Below, piece after piece: positions 1 to 6,836 of a DNA stretch of 64,000 nucleotides. Source of the stretch: Solirubrobacter deserti (GTDB taxonomy: Bacteria > Actinomycetota > Thermoleophilia > Solirubrobacterales > Solirubrobacteraceae); the NCBI RefSeq assembly GCF_027587175.1, contig NZ_JAPCID010000009.1:62001-126000 (forward strand). Reading direction: 5' to 3'. The notes below the pieces were generated by a model, which did no database searches, was not told where the DNA came from, and saw only the letters and a program-made list of their open reading frames with translations. Numbering within the stretch: position 1 is the stretch's first letter; every line of letters begins with the position of its first letter. Made by a program: the position numbers and the translations under genes.

Positions 1-261
1 TTGCTCCTGGTCGCACCGCCGCTGGTGATGCTCGGCGCGTTGACGCCATGGTCGATCCGGCTGCGCGTGGACTCGCTGGACGGCGCCGGCGACGCGACCG
101 GCCGCCTGTACGCGCTGTCGACCGCGGGCGGGCTCGTCGGCAACTTCGCCGCCGCGCTGGCGCTGATCCCGCTGGTCGGCACCACCTGGACGTTCATCAT
201 CGCGGCGGGCCTGCTCGCCCTCACCTGCGCGCCGAAGGCATGGTCCTCCAAGCCTGCCTGA
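1..261 (+). CDS. C-terminal end of a multi-spanning membrane protein (spermidine-synthase-associated membrane domain type), 5' truncated
   Basis: The reading frame is open to the first base, so the true start lies outside the window. The visible 86 residues hold two hydrophobic segments and a loop containing GRLYALSTAGG followed by LIPLVGTTWTF. This pattern resembles the membrane domain of the fused MFS/spermidine-synthase family. Here the protein stops right after the membrane part, so no aminopropyltransferase domain follows. Its last 22 bases overlap the start of the next gene in another frame, suggesting translational coupling. The family assignment rests on motif resemblance only and its substrate is unknown. 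Confidence 0.5.
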   Translation: MLLVAPPLVMLGALTPWSIRLRVDSLDGAGDATGRLYALSTAGGLVGNFAAALALIPLVGTTWTFIIAAGLLALTCAPKAWSSKPA

Positions 262-935
262 ACGGGGACCGGACGTCCGGCGTCCCGCGCTCGCCCCAGG
301 AGCTGGGCGCGGAAGCGCGGGCGTGCGTCGCGGCGGGCGCGCAGTCGATCCACGCGCACCCGCGCGACGGCGACGGACACGAGACGCTGGATGGCGCGCA
401 CATCGCCGCCGCCGTGCGCGAGCTGCGCACCTGCGGCGTGGAGATCTCGCTCTCGACCGGCCTGTGGATCACCGCCGGCGACGTCGACGCCCGCCTGCGC
501 GCCGTGCGCGGCTGGACCGACGTCCCGGACCTCGTCTCGCTGAACCTGAGCGAGGAGGGCTGGCACGAGCTGGCCGGCGTGCTCACCGGGCACGGCATCG
601 GGATCGAGGCCGGCGTCTGGACCGCGGCCGACGCCGAGCGCCTGCTCGCCAGCGGGCTGGACGTGCGCCGCATCCTGGTCGAGCCGCGCACCGAGAGCTC
701 CGCCGAGGCGGTCGCGATCGCCGACGAGATCGACCTCGCGCTCGACGAGGGCGGCAGCACCGTGCGGCGCCTGCACCACGGCGTCGGCCCGGCGACCTGG
801 GCGGTCCTCGACGCGGCCGTCCCGCGCGGGCACGACATCCGCGTCGGGTTGGAGGACGTCACCACCCTCCCGGACGGGCGCCGCGCTCCCGACAACGCGG
901 CGCTCGTGGTCGAAGCCGTGCTGCGCTACCGCTGA
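240..935 (+). CDS. Short BKACE-family protein (beta-keto acid cleavage enzyme, DUF849), copy 1
   Basis: The 231-residue product begins MVLQACLNGDRT, typical of the BKACE/3-keto-5-aminohexanoate cleavage family, which condenses a beta-keto acid with acetyl-CoA to give acetoacetate and a new CoA ester. The HAH pair near residue 37 matches the metal-binding HxH strand, and the C-terminal RVGLEDVTTLPDG matches the conserved loop. It is about 50-70 residues shorter than the other two family members in this window (17060 and 49420) and lacks their LNMGSMN segment, so it belongs to the short subfamily. The ATG lies inside the end of the upstream membrane gene. Substrate cannot be told. Confidence 0.85.
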   Translation: MVLQACLNGDRTSGVPRSPQELGAEARACVAAGAQSIHAHPRDGDGHETLDGAHIAAAVRELRTCGVEISLSTGLWITAGDVDARLRAVRGWTDVPDLVSLNLSEEGWHELAGVLTGHGIGIEAGVWTAADAERLLASGLDVRRILVEPRTESSAEAVAIADEIDLALDEGGSTVRRLHHGVGPATWAVLDAAVPRGHDIRVGLEDVTTLPDGRRAPDNAALVVEAVLRYR

Positions 936-1108
936 ACCAGCGCGCGCACCCGGTGGTAGCGGTCGTGCAGGAAGATCGCCGCCTGCTCGGCCTTGGCCTG
1001 GCGGCGGGCGGCCTGTTCGGCCTCGGAGAGGGTGGCGAACCACGCGCGACCGACGGTCCACCCGCCCGTGGTGGTGTGCGGGACGACATGGAGCTCAGCT
1101 ACGGCCAT
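926..1108 (-). CDS. DUF2188-like small protein
   Basis: This 60-residue protein begins MAVAELHVVPHTTTGGWTVG and continues with an alanine-rich helix and a final HDRYHRVRAL strand. The pattern (HVVP, a GGW turn, an AxRxxAK helix, then a short basic strand) is that of DUF2188 proteins, which have no firm function. It converges on the BKACE gene and overlaps its end by 10 bases. A CAATGT hexamer lies just upstream of the ATG, but no Shine-Dalgarno sequence is visible. Confidence 0.7.
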   Translation of the reverse strand: MAVAELHVVPHTTTGGWTVGRAWFATLSEAEQAARRQAKAEQAAIFLHDRYHRVRALVQR

Positions 1109-1193
1109 GAGGACATTGAAGGCGTCCGCAGGCGGCCGCCATGTGGACCGTCGGCCAAAATCTCGCCGGAACCGCTGGACACGCGGGCCGGGG

Positions 1194-1217
1194 CGCCACA
1201 CCCATAGGGGTGTGGCG
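1194..1217. repeat. Inverted repeat, 10-bp perfect arms, 4-bp centre
   Basis: Arms CGCCACACCC and GGGTGTGGCG pair perfectly around ATAG. The repeat lies in the 180-bp gap between the divergent DUF2188 gene and the secreted-protein gene. It could be an operator for either promoter. Confidence 0.6.
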
Positions 1218-1236
1218 GACCGCACAGGGCCAAAGA

Positions 1237-1253
1237 TCGGGGAAGTTCCCCGA
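1237..1253. repeat. 17-bp palindrome, 8-bp arms and 1-bp centre
   Basis: TCGGGGAA and TTCCCCGA are perfect complements around a single G, ending 35 bases before the secreted-protein ATG. It is a candidate dimer-binding site; with so short a centre it is less likely to be an RNA hairpin. Confidence 0.55.
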
Positions 1254-1288
1254 CGCAGGCGGGCCTGGGCGGGGCCGAAGATGCGGCC

Positions 1289-1804
1289 ATGAAGATCCTC
1301 CCCCGAATCGCTGCCCTGATGCTGGCGTCCGCGGCCATCGCGTTCACGATGGCCGGCACCGCCTCCGCCAACACGCCGATGATGATCGTCGCCGACGGTG
1401 GCTCGACGATGAAGATCCACGACGACGAGAACGTGGCCTGGGAGGCCACGATGTGGGAGTACAAGACGTTCAGCCTGAGCGGGCTCGTGTTCGGCACGCT
1501 CGGCGCCGGCAACGCCGTCTTCAACCACAAGCACGCACGCTGCTGGGGCAACGAGGTCCGCGGCGAGCTGATCGTCGACGCGCACCGCTGGAGCAATACG
1601 AACGCCGCCACGATCACCGCGCACATCGACCTCTACGAAGGCGCGAGCTGCTCGACCACCGACCACGACGGCCAGTCCCCGTTCGTCACGTTCACGCTCA
1701 AGCCGGGTGAGGCACGGACGGTGCAGCTCCGGGCGGACAACAACGACGAGGGCGACGCCGACCACGCCGCCGCCAAGGTCACCTTCCGGGCCGTCCCCCT
1801 CTAA
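1289..1804 (+). CDS. Secreted protein of unknown function
   Basis: The 171-residue product has a clear Sec signal peptide: a basic N-terminus, a hydrophobic stretch and a likely AxA cleavage after residue 28 (TASAN). The mature part has two cysteines (in ARCWGN and GASCST) that could form a disulfide, and alternating strand-like segments suggesting a beta-sandwich. No family is recognised. It is transcribed alone, downstream of two inverted repeats (1194-1217 and 1237-1253). It is one of few convergent neighbours here with a gap (47 bases) before the next gene's stop; nothing terminator-like stands out in that gap. Confidence 0.75.
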   Translation: MKILPRIAALMLASAAIAFTMAGTASANTPMMIVADGGSTMKIHDDENVAWEATMWEYKTFSLSGLVFGTLGAGNAVFNHKHARCWGNEVRGELIVDAHRWSNTNAATITAHIDLYEGASCSTTDHDGQSPFVTFTLKPGEARTVQLRADNNDEGDADHAAAKVTFRAVPL

Positions 1805-1851
1805 GCGGCCCCTGTGGAACACCGGCACATCGCCCGTTCTTCAGCGACCTT

Positions 1852-3057
1852 CTAGGCGGCCAGCTGAACCGCCGCCACGGGCACCCCGGCTCCCGGCCGG
1901 AACCCTGCGCGCAGCGCGGCGCGGCCGAGCACGGTGGCCGCGTCGCGCAGCTCGTCCCGCTGGTGCGAGGCCATCACGGACACCCGGACCCGCGCCGTAC
2001 CCTCGAACACCGCCGGCGGGCGGACGGCCTCGGCGAAGACGCCCATCTCCAGCGCGAAGTCGACCATCCGCGCCGCGCGCTCGGCGTCGCCGACCACGAG
2101 CGGGATCACGTGGGCCGCGGCGCCGCTGACGTCGAAGCCCTCGCGCGCGAGGCCGTCGCGAAGCGTCTCCGCGTTCGCGCGCAGCTTCGCCACGCGCCGG
2201 GGCTGCGCCTCCAGCAGGTCCAGCGCCGCCATCGCGGCCGCCGCGGCCACCGGCGGCAGCGCCGTGGAGTGCAGCAGCGTGCGCGCGGAGTGCACGAGGA
2301 AGCGCGCGGTCACGTGGTCGCACGCGACGAAGCCGCCGTAGGAGCCGAGGGCCTTGGCCAGCGTGCCGGTGATGACGTCGACCTCGCCCTCGAGCCCGGC
2401 CTCGGCGACGGCGCCGCGGCCGTCGGGCCCCAGCGCGCCCAACGCGTGTGCCTCGTCCACCAGCACGCGCACGTCGTAGCGGTGCGCGAGCTCGACGATC
2501 TCGCGCAGCGGCGCGACGTCGCCGTCCATGCCGAACATGCCGTCGGTGGCGATCAGGGTGGCGCGGCCGTCGCACTGGCGCAGCGCCCACGCGAGGTGGT
2601 CGGCGTCCGCGTGACGGTAAGGGACCACCTCGGCGCCGGACAGCCGGCAGCCGTCGACGATCGAGGAGTGCGCGAGCTCGTCGTGCAGCACGACCTCCCC
2701 GCGGCGAGCGAGCGCGGCGATCACGCCCATGTTCGCGAGCGCGCCGGACCCGAACAGCAGCGCCGCGCGCTGGCCGGTGAACGCGGCGAGCCGCTCCTCC
2801 AGGCGCCGGTGCAGCGTCATCGTGCCGCACGAGACGCGCGCCGCGCCCGCGCCGACACCCCACCGCATGGCCGCGTCGGCGGCCGCTTGCCGGACCTTCG
2901 GATGGTCGGCCAACCCGAGCGCGTTGCCCGAGCACAGCAACAGCACCGGCCGCCCGTCGAGCACCACGCGCGGCCCCTGTGGTCCGGAGACCATCCGCAT
3001 GCGCTGGTGCAGGCCGAGCTGGTTGAGCTCGTCCAGGCGGTCCTCGAGATCCAGCAT
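1852..3057 (-). CDS. Alpha-oxoamine synthase (8-amino-7-oxononanoate synthase / glycine C-acetyltransferase family)
   Basis: This 401-residue fold-type I PLP enzyme condenses an amino acid with an acyl-CoA and releases CO2 (L-alanine plus pimeloyl-CoA in BioF, glycine plus acetyl-CoA in Kbl). Length matches the family. Visible motifs are SGNALGLADHP near residue 43, GSGALANMG near 103, the aspartate pair region VDEAHALGALG near 200, and the PLP-lysine motif GTLAKALGSYGG with Lys at about 235. No other biotin gene is adjacent, so BioF, Kbl or another acyl-CoA condensing role cannot be separated. A TAGCTT hexamer about 36 bases upstream of the ATG may be its -10 element. Confidence 0.85.
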   Translation of the reverse strand: MLDLEDRLDELNQLGLHQRMRMVSGPQGPRVVLDGRPVLLLCSGNALGLADHPKVRQAAADAAMRWGVGAGAARVSCGTMTLHRRLEERLAAFTGQRAALLFGSGALANMGVIAALARRGEVVLHDELAHSSIVDGCRLSGAEVVPYRHADADHLAWALRQCDGRATLIATDGMFGMDGDVAPLREIVELAHRYDVRVLVDEAHALGALGPDGRGAVAEAGLEGEVDVITGTLAKALGSYGGFVACDHVTARFLVHSARTLLHSTALPPVAAAAAMAALDLLEAQPRRVAKLRANAETLRDGLAREGFDVSGAAAHVIPLVVGDAERAARMVDFALEMGVFAEAVRPPAVFEGTARVRVSVMASHQRDELRDAATVLGRAALRAGFRPGAGVPVAAVQLAA

Positions 3058-3112
3058 CCACGATCCTCGGTCGAGTGACGTTGCGCGGAAGCTACGGCCT
3101 CAGCCGGACGAC

Positions 3113-3865
3113 TTAGCGACCAGGCCAGCGCGGTGGGCGTTTCTCTACAAAACTGCGCACGCCCTCGGCGAACTCCGCCGACGTGAACGCATCACGCCGC
3201 AGCGCGTCGAGCTCCTCGACCAGCACCGGATCGAGCGGCGGGATCAGCGCCTGCAGCACGCGCTTGTTCCCACGCACGGACACCGACGACAACGCCGCGA
3301 TCTCGCTCGCCAGCTCGACCGAGCGGGCGTCCACGTCGTCGACGACCTCGTTCACCAGGCCCCAGGCCAGGGCCTCGTCCGCGCTGACCGGCCGCGCCGT
3401 GAGGAACAGCTCGCGCGTGCGGGCGGAGCCGATCGCGTCCACGAACCGCCGCAGCCCCGTGTGCGAGTAGACCACGCCGAGCCGCGCCGGCGGCATCCCG
3501 AGCCGCGCGCCCGGCGCGCACACGCGCAGGTCGCAGGCCACCGCGAGCTCCAACCCGCCGCCGAACGCGTGCCCGCCGAGCGCGGCCACGATCGGCACGG
3601 GCACCGCGTCCAGGGCCGCCATCGCCGCCTCGAACGGGTGGATCAGCACGTCCGCCAAGCCCTCCGGCGTCAACCCGCCGAGGTCGTAGCCGGCCGAGAA
3701 GGCGTCACCGGCGCCGGTCACGATCACGCAGCGCGCGTCGACCTGCGGCAGCTCCCGCGCCAGGCCCTCGAGGATCGAGACGTCGAGCGCGTTGCGCTTG
3801 GCGACGTTGTCGAGCGTGACCCGGACGACGCCGTCGGCCGGGAAGTCGAAGTGCAGCTCGCCCAC
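3113..3865 (-). CDS. Enoyl-CoA hydratase/isomerase (crotonase) family protein
   Basis: The 250-residue crotonase shows both oxyanion-hole segments: FSAGYDLGGL near residue 60 and GGHAFGGGLELAVACD near 102. It should act on an acyl-CoA in the cytoplasm, most likely as a hydratase or isomerase. The GTG start overlaps the stop of the upstream biotin-carrier gene by one base (TAGTG), so the two are almost surely co-translated. The pairing with a biotin carrier suggests a carboxylation or branched-chain acyl-CoA step, but substrate is not evident. Confidence 0.9.
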   Translation of the reverse strand: MGELHFDFPADGVVRVTLDNVAKRNALDVSILEGLARELPQVDARCVIVTGAGDAFSAGYDLGGLTPEGLADVLIHPFEAAMAALDAVPVPIVAALGGHAFGGGLELAVACDLRVCAPGARLGMPPARLGVVYSHTGLRRFVDAIGSARTRELFLTARPVSADEALAWGLVNEVVDDVDARSVELASEIAALSSVSVRGNKRVLQALIPPLDPVLVEELDALRRDAFTSAEFAEGVRSFVEKRPPRWPGR

Positions 3866-4077
3866 TACTCGAGGACCACCAGCGGGTCGCCCTCCTGGAC
3901 GGACTGGCCCTCGCTGACCAGGATCTCCGCGACGGTGCCGTCGTCCTCGGCCTCGACGGGCATCTCCATCTTCATCGACTCGAGGATCACGACCGCGTCG
4001 CCCTCGGACACGGCATCGCCGACCGCGACCTCGATCTTCCACACGGTGCCCGTGATGTTCGCCTCGATGCGCGTCAC
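3865..4077 (-). CDS. Stand-alone biotin/lipoyl carrier protein (BCCP-like)
   Basis: About 70 residues form one biotinyl domain. ILESMKMEMPV carries the MKM biotinylation lysine, with symmetric hairpins before (GTVWKIEVAVGDAVSEGD) and after (GTVAEILVSEGQ). Small carriers of this type occur in actinobacteria as detached BCCPs. A GTG at 4086 is possible, but a TATATC hexamer (4087-4092) directly abuts it. The GTG at 4077 lies 9 bases from that hexamer, matching the leaderless spacing elsewhere in the window, so it is preferred. A carboxyltransferase is encoded far away at 14352; no biotin carboxylase is in the window. Confidence 0.85.
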   Translation of the reverse strand: MTRIEANITGTVWKIEVAVGDAVSEGDAVVILESMKMEMPVEAEDDGTVAEILVSEGQSVQEGDPLVVLE

Positions 4078-4086
4078 GGGCCGCAC

Positions 4087-4092
4087 GATATA
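4087..4092 (-). promoter_or_regulatory. Candidate -10 element (TATATC) for the biotin carrier gene
   Basis: It lies 9 bases before the preferred GTG at 4077, with no ribosome binding site between. Confidence 0.35.
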
Positions 4093-4229
4093 GACACCGT
4101 GTCGATTGTGATCGCACCGATTCCGGACGCGCGGTCGATGGGGAGCAGGACCCCTCCCCGGCACCATGGTCCTTGCTGTTCGTCGCGATCTCTCCTCCCG
4201 CGGCGCACGGCGAACCGGCGAAGGAAGCG

Positions 4230-4260
4230 GCGGGCGGGGCACCTGGACGGCCCCGCCCGC
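4230..4260. repeat. GC-rich inverted repeat, 11-bp arms
   Basis: GCGGGCGGGGC (4230-4240) and GCCCCGCCCGC (4250-4260) pair perfectly around a 9-base centre. It lies between the divergent biotin-carrier and PlsC genes, just upstream of the candidate PlsC -10 at 4277. It is therefore probably an upstream regulatory site rather than part of the PlsC mRNA. Confidence 0.55.
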
Positions 4261-4276
4261 TGCGACCGGACCGCCA

Positions 4277-4282
4277 TACTCT
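4277..4282 (+). promoter_or_regulatory. Candidate -10 element (TACTCT), leaderless plsC
   Basis: Six bases separate it from the ATG at 4289 and no Shine-Dalgarno is present. Confidence 0.45.
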
Positions 4283-4288
4283 GCGTCC

Positions 4289-5017
4289 ATGAGCCAGCCC
4301 GAGCTCGTGGAGATCAAGGAGACGCAGTACAAGGATCCGCGGCCGAAGGAGCACTTCGACCGCTTCCACGAGCGCACGCGGACCCGGCAACCCGACTTCA
4401 TGTACGAGGTCGTGCGCATCCTGATGACGCTGATCGGGTGGGTGTTCTTCCGCGTGAGCCACACGCACCCGGAGCGCGTGCCGGCCGTCGGCCCCGTGAT
4501 CCTGGCGCCCAACCACTTCTCGTTCCTGGACCACTTCTTTCTCGGCGTGGCGCTGCGGCGCAAGGTCCACTTCATGGCCAAGTCGCAGCTGTTCAAGCCG
4601 CCGATGCAGTTCGTCTACACGCACGGCGGCGTCTTCCCCGTGCGGCGCGGCTTCGCCGACGAGGACGCATTCATCACCGCGACCACCGTCCTCGAGCGGG
4701 GGAACACGATGGCGATGTACGCCGAGGGCGGCCGCTCGCGCACAGGGGAGCCCGCCAAGAAGGCCAAGCGCGGGATCGGGCGCCTGGCGCTGCTGAGCGG
4801 CGCGCCGGTGGTGCCCGTCGCGATCGTCGGCTCCAGCCACGTGCGCAACTGGAAGCGCGGCCAGTTCCCGAAGGTGCGCGTGTTCTACGGCGAGCCGTTC
4901 GCGTTCGAGCGCGTCGAGGCGCCGACGCGTGACCAGGAGCAGGCCACCGCCGACGCCATCTTCGCCGAGGTGCGCGCGCTCTACGAGGTCGCGACCAAGC
5001 CCGGCTCGGCGACCTGA
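4289..5017 (+). CDS. plsC: 1-acyl-sn-glycerol-3-phosphate acyltransferase (PlsC family)
   Basis: This acyltransferase transfers an acyl chain to lysophosphatidate at the membrane in phospholipid synthesis. The HX4D catalytic box is NHFSFLD (His76, Asp81) and the glycerol-phosphate binding box is EGGRSRTGE from residue 146; FPVRRG and VPVAIVG are the other two conserved blocks. One hydrophobic stretch (LMTLIGWVFFRV) near residue 45 anchors it. The ATG at 4289 (242 residues) is chosen because the upstream in-frame region looks non-coding and a -10-like TACTCT lies 6 bases before it. It overlaps the convergent MFS gene by 37 bases. Acyl acceptor identity could differ from classical PlsC. Confidence 0.9.
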   Translation: MSQPELVEIKETQYKDPRPKEHFDRFHERTRTRQPDFMYEVVRILMTLIGWVFFRVSHTHPERVPAVGPVILAPNHFSFLDHFFLGVALRRKVHFMAKSQLFKPPMQFVYTHGGVFPVRRGFADEDAFITATTVLERGNTMAMYAEGGRSRTGEPAKKAKRGIGRLALLSGAPVVPVAIVGSSHVRNWKRGQFPKVRVFYGEPFAFERVEAPTRDQEQATADAIFAEVRALYEVATKPGSAT

Positions 5018-6384
5018 GCCGTCGTCGGCCGCGGCTTTCCGGGCACCAGCAGCGCGATCAGCGCACCCGCGGCCAGCACCGCGGCGCCGACCCACGCGGC
5101 GGACGTCATCCCGTCGACGTACGCCTGCGGGGACGCGTAGGAACCGGTCGCGGCGAACACGGACGCGAGCACCGCCACGCCCAGCGCGCCGCCCACCTCG
5201 CGGATCGCGTTGGTCGCCCCGCTCGCCTGCCCCGCCTCCTCCGGCCGCACGGCCGCGAGCACCGCATTGGCGGTCGGCGCGAACACGAGCGCCATACCCG
5301 TGCCGGCGAGGATGAACGGCGGGACGAGCGACGCGTAGGCTGTCGTGGGCGACGAGACCGAAGCGATCCACGCGATCGCGACCGCCTGCAGCGCGAGCCC
5401 GGCGAACATCAGCGGGCGCGAGCCGATGCGGTCGCTGAGCAGGCCGGCGATCGGCGCGACGATCATCGGCATCGCCGTCCACGGCAGCGTGCGCAGGCCG
5501 GCCTCCAGCGGCGACAGGCCCTGCACCACCTGGAAGAACTGGGCGAGCAGGAAGATCGACCCGAAGACGCCGAAGTACATCGCCAGCGACACGCCGTTGG
5601 AGGCGGCGAACGCGCGCGAGCGGAAGAACCGCAGCGGCAGCATCGGCGCCGGCGACCGCCGCTCCCAGGCGACGAACGCGGCCAGCAGCAGCGCGCCGCT
5701 CGCGAGCGAGGCGAGCACGGTGCCCGACGTCCACCCGAGCGTCTCCCCGCGCACGATCCCGAACACGACGCCGAACAGGCCGAGTCCGGCGAGCACCAGC
5801 CCGGGCAGGTCGAGCCGGTTCGCGGGCCCGAAGGACTCCTCCAGCCGCGTCACGGCCAGCGGCAGCAGCGCCAGGCCGATCGGCACGTTGATCCAGAAGA
5901 TCCACTGCCACGAGATGCCGTCCACGACGGCGCCGCCGATCAGCGGCCCGAGCGCAACGCCGAGGCCGGAGATGCCCGACCAGAGCCCGATCACGAGCCC
6001 GCGCTTGCCGGGCGGGAACGCTTCGGAGAGCAGCGTGAGCGTGAGCGGCGTGACGATCGCCGCGCCGACGCCCTGCAGCGCCCGCGCGGCGATCAGCGCG
6101 CCGGTCGAAGGAGCGAGGGCGGCGAGCGCGCTGGCCACCGTGAACAGAACGAGCCCGCCGACAAACACGCGCCGGCGGCCGAAGCGGTCGCCGAGCGCTG
6201 CGCCCGTGAGCAGCAGCACGGCGAACGAGAGGGTGTAGGCGTTGACCGTCCACTGCAGGTCCTCCAGGCTGCCGCCGAGGTCCGTGCGGATGGACGGGAG
6301 CGCGGTCGTGACGACGAGGTTGTCGAGCACGACCATGAAGAGGGCGACCGAGACGATCGCGAAGGTCCAAGCTGAACGCGACAT
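4981..6384 (-). CDS. MFS drug-efflux transporter (DHA2, 14-TM type)
   Basis: The 467-residue protein has about 14 hydrophobic segments. It carries the MFS motif A GDRFGRRRV near residue 65, the antiporter motif region GLGVALGPLIGG near 140, and motif D1 near LDNLVVTTALPSI at residue 20. It should export hydrophobic drugs by proton antiport. The ATG at 6384 has no Shine-Dalgarno. A TTGACG-17-TTCACT promoter ends 7 bases before it, and two inverted repeats with a shared consensus flank that promoter, so a TetR- or MarR-like repressor probably controls it. No such regulator is adjacent; the nearest TetR gene is at 22.7 kb and its operator sequence differs. Confidence 0.92.
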   Translation of the reverse strand: MSRSAWTFAIVSVALFMVVLDNLVVTTALPSIRTDLGGSLEDLQWTVNAYTLSFAVLLLTGAALGDRFGRRRVFVGGLVLFTVASALAALAPSTGALIAARALQGVGAAIVTPLTLTLLSEAFPPGKRGLVIGLWSGISGLGVALGPLIGGAVVDGISWQWIFWINVPIGLALLPLAVTRLEESFGPANRLDLPGLVLAGLGLFGVVFGIVRGETLGWTSGTVLASLASGALLLAAFVAWERRSPAPMLPLRFFRSRAFAASNGVSLAMYFGVFGSIFLLAQFFQVVQGLSPLEAGLRTLPWTAMPMIVAPIAGLLSDRIGSRPLMFAGLALQAVAIAWIASVSSPTTAYASLVPPFILAGTGMALVFAPTANAVLAAVRPEEAGQASGATNAIREVGGALGVAVLASVFAATGSYASPQAYVDGMTSAAWVGAAVLAAGALIALLVPGKPRPTTAQVAEPGLVATS

Positions 6385-6408
6385 GGAAGTAAGTGAAGAC
6401 TCACTTCC
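6385..6408. promoter_or_regulatory. Operator-like inverted repeat O1 (AGTnAGT-N4-ACTnACT) overlapping the MFS -10
   Basis: Arms GGAAGTAAGT and ACTCACTTCC match at 9 of 10 positions around 4 bases. It covers the candidate -10 (TTCACT on the minus strand, 6392-6397) and touches the ATG, so bound protein would block transcription. Confidence 0.7.
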
Positions 6409-6420
6409 ACTCCGCGTCAA
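6392..6420 (-). promoter_or_regulatory. Candidate MFS promoter: TTGACG -35, 17-bp spacer, TTCACT -10
   Basis: On the minus strand TTGACG lies at 6420-6415 and TTCACT at 6397-6392. The start codon follows 7 bases later, consistent with a leaderless transcript. Confidence 0.5.
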
Positions 6421-6435
6421 GAGCGTCGGTGCGCC

Positions 6436-6455
6436 AAGTTAGTGGCGACTTACTA
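6436..6455. promoter_or_regulatory. Second operator-like repeat O2 (AGTnAGT-N4-ACTnACT)
   Basis: AAGTTAGT and ACTTACTA flank GGCG. The core shares the AGTnAGT-N4-ACTnACT pattern of O1, with centres 49 bp apart. It overlaps the stop codon of the cupin gene. Confidence 0.55.
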
Positions 6456-6836
6456 CGTCGGCTGATCCGCCCATGGCACCTCGACGGAGTCCTCGGTCGG
6501 CGAGTCACGCGCGACGACGTACTCGGCCGGCTCGGAATCCGACGTGTTCGTCACCGTGTGCGTCTCGCGCGGAGGCACGTAGAGCATGTCGCCGGCCTCG
6601 ACGATCAGCGCCTGTTCGAGCTGGTCGCCGAAGCGGATCTCGATCGAGCCGGAGAGCATGTAGAGCGCGCTCTCGCAATTGTCGTGGTAGTGCGGACGGC
6701 CGCGCGCGCCGGCGGGCACGCGGAAGATGCCCATGTAGAGGTTGTGCGCACCCGTCGTGGCCTGGGAGATCTCGGTTCCGCCCACCACCCCGCGCGGGAC
6801 GTCGCGCTCCTCCCCGGAGGGCTTGACCAGCTTCAT
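6453..6836 (-). CDS. Cupin-domain protein
   Basis: This 127-residue single-domain cupin shows the metal-binding motif 1 around PHYHDNCESALYMLSG (two histidines and a glutamate) and motif 2 around PPRETHTVTNTS (histidine). Such proteins bind a metal and are small oxygenases, isomerases or ligand sensors. It overlaps the upstream SDR stop codon (ATGA), so both are made from one mRNA. Its partner suggests a modification acting on the same carbonyl or alcohol substrate, but no specific reaction can be named. Confidence 0.85.
   Translation of the reverse strand: MKLVKPSGEERDVPRGVVGGTEISQATTGAHNLYMGIFRVPAGARGRPHYHDNCESALYMLSGSIEIRFGDQLEQALIVEAGDMLYVPPRETHTVTNTSDSEPAEYVVARDSPTEDSVEVPWADQPT

Noticed and set aside
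1-3. TTG at the first base as a start codon
   Set aside because: Coincidence with the window edge; the frame is open and the protein begins mid-membrane domain.
5345-6238. Plus-strand open frame of about 297 codons opposite the MFS gene
   Set aside because: Ser/Pro/Thr-rich composition with no motif, and fully antisense to a clear transporter.
3866-6370. Long open frame on the minus strand running through three genes
   Set aside because: Only its 3' part (3113-3865) is a real gene. The rest is Arg/Ala/Pro-rich shadow of the biotin carrier, PlsC and MFS regions.
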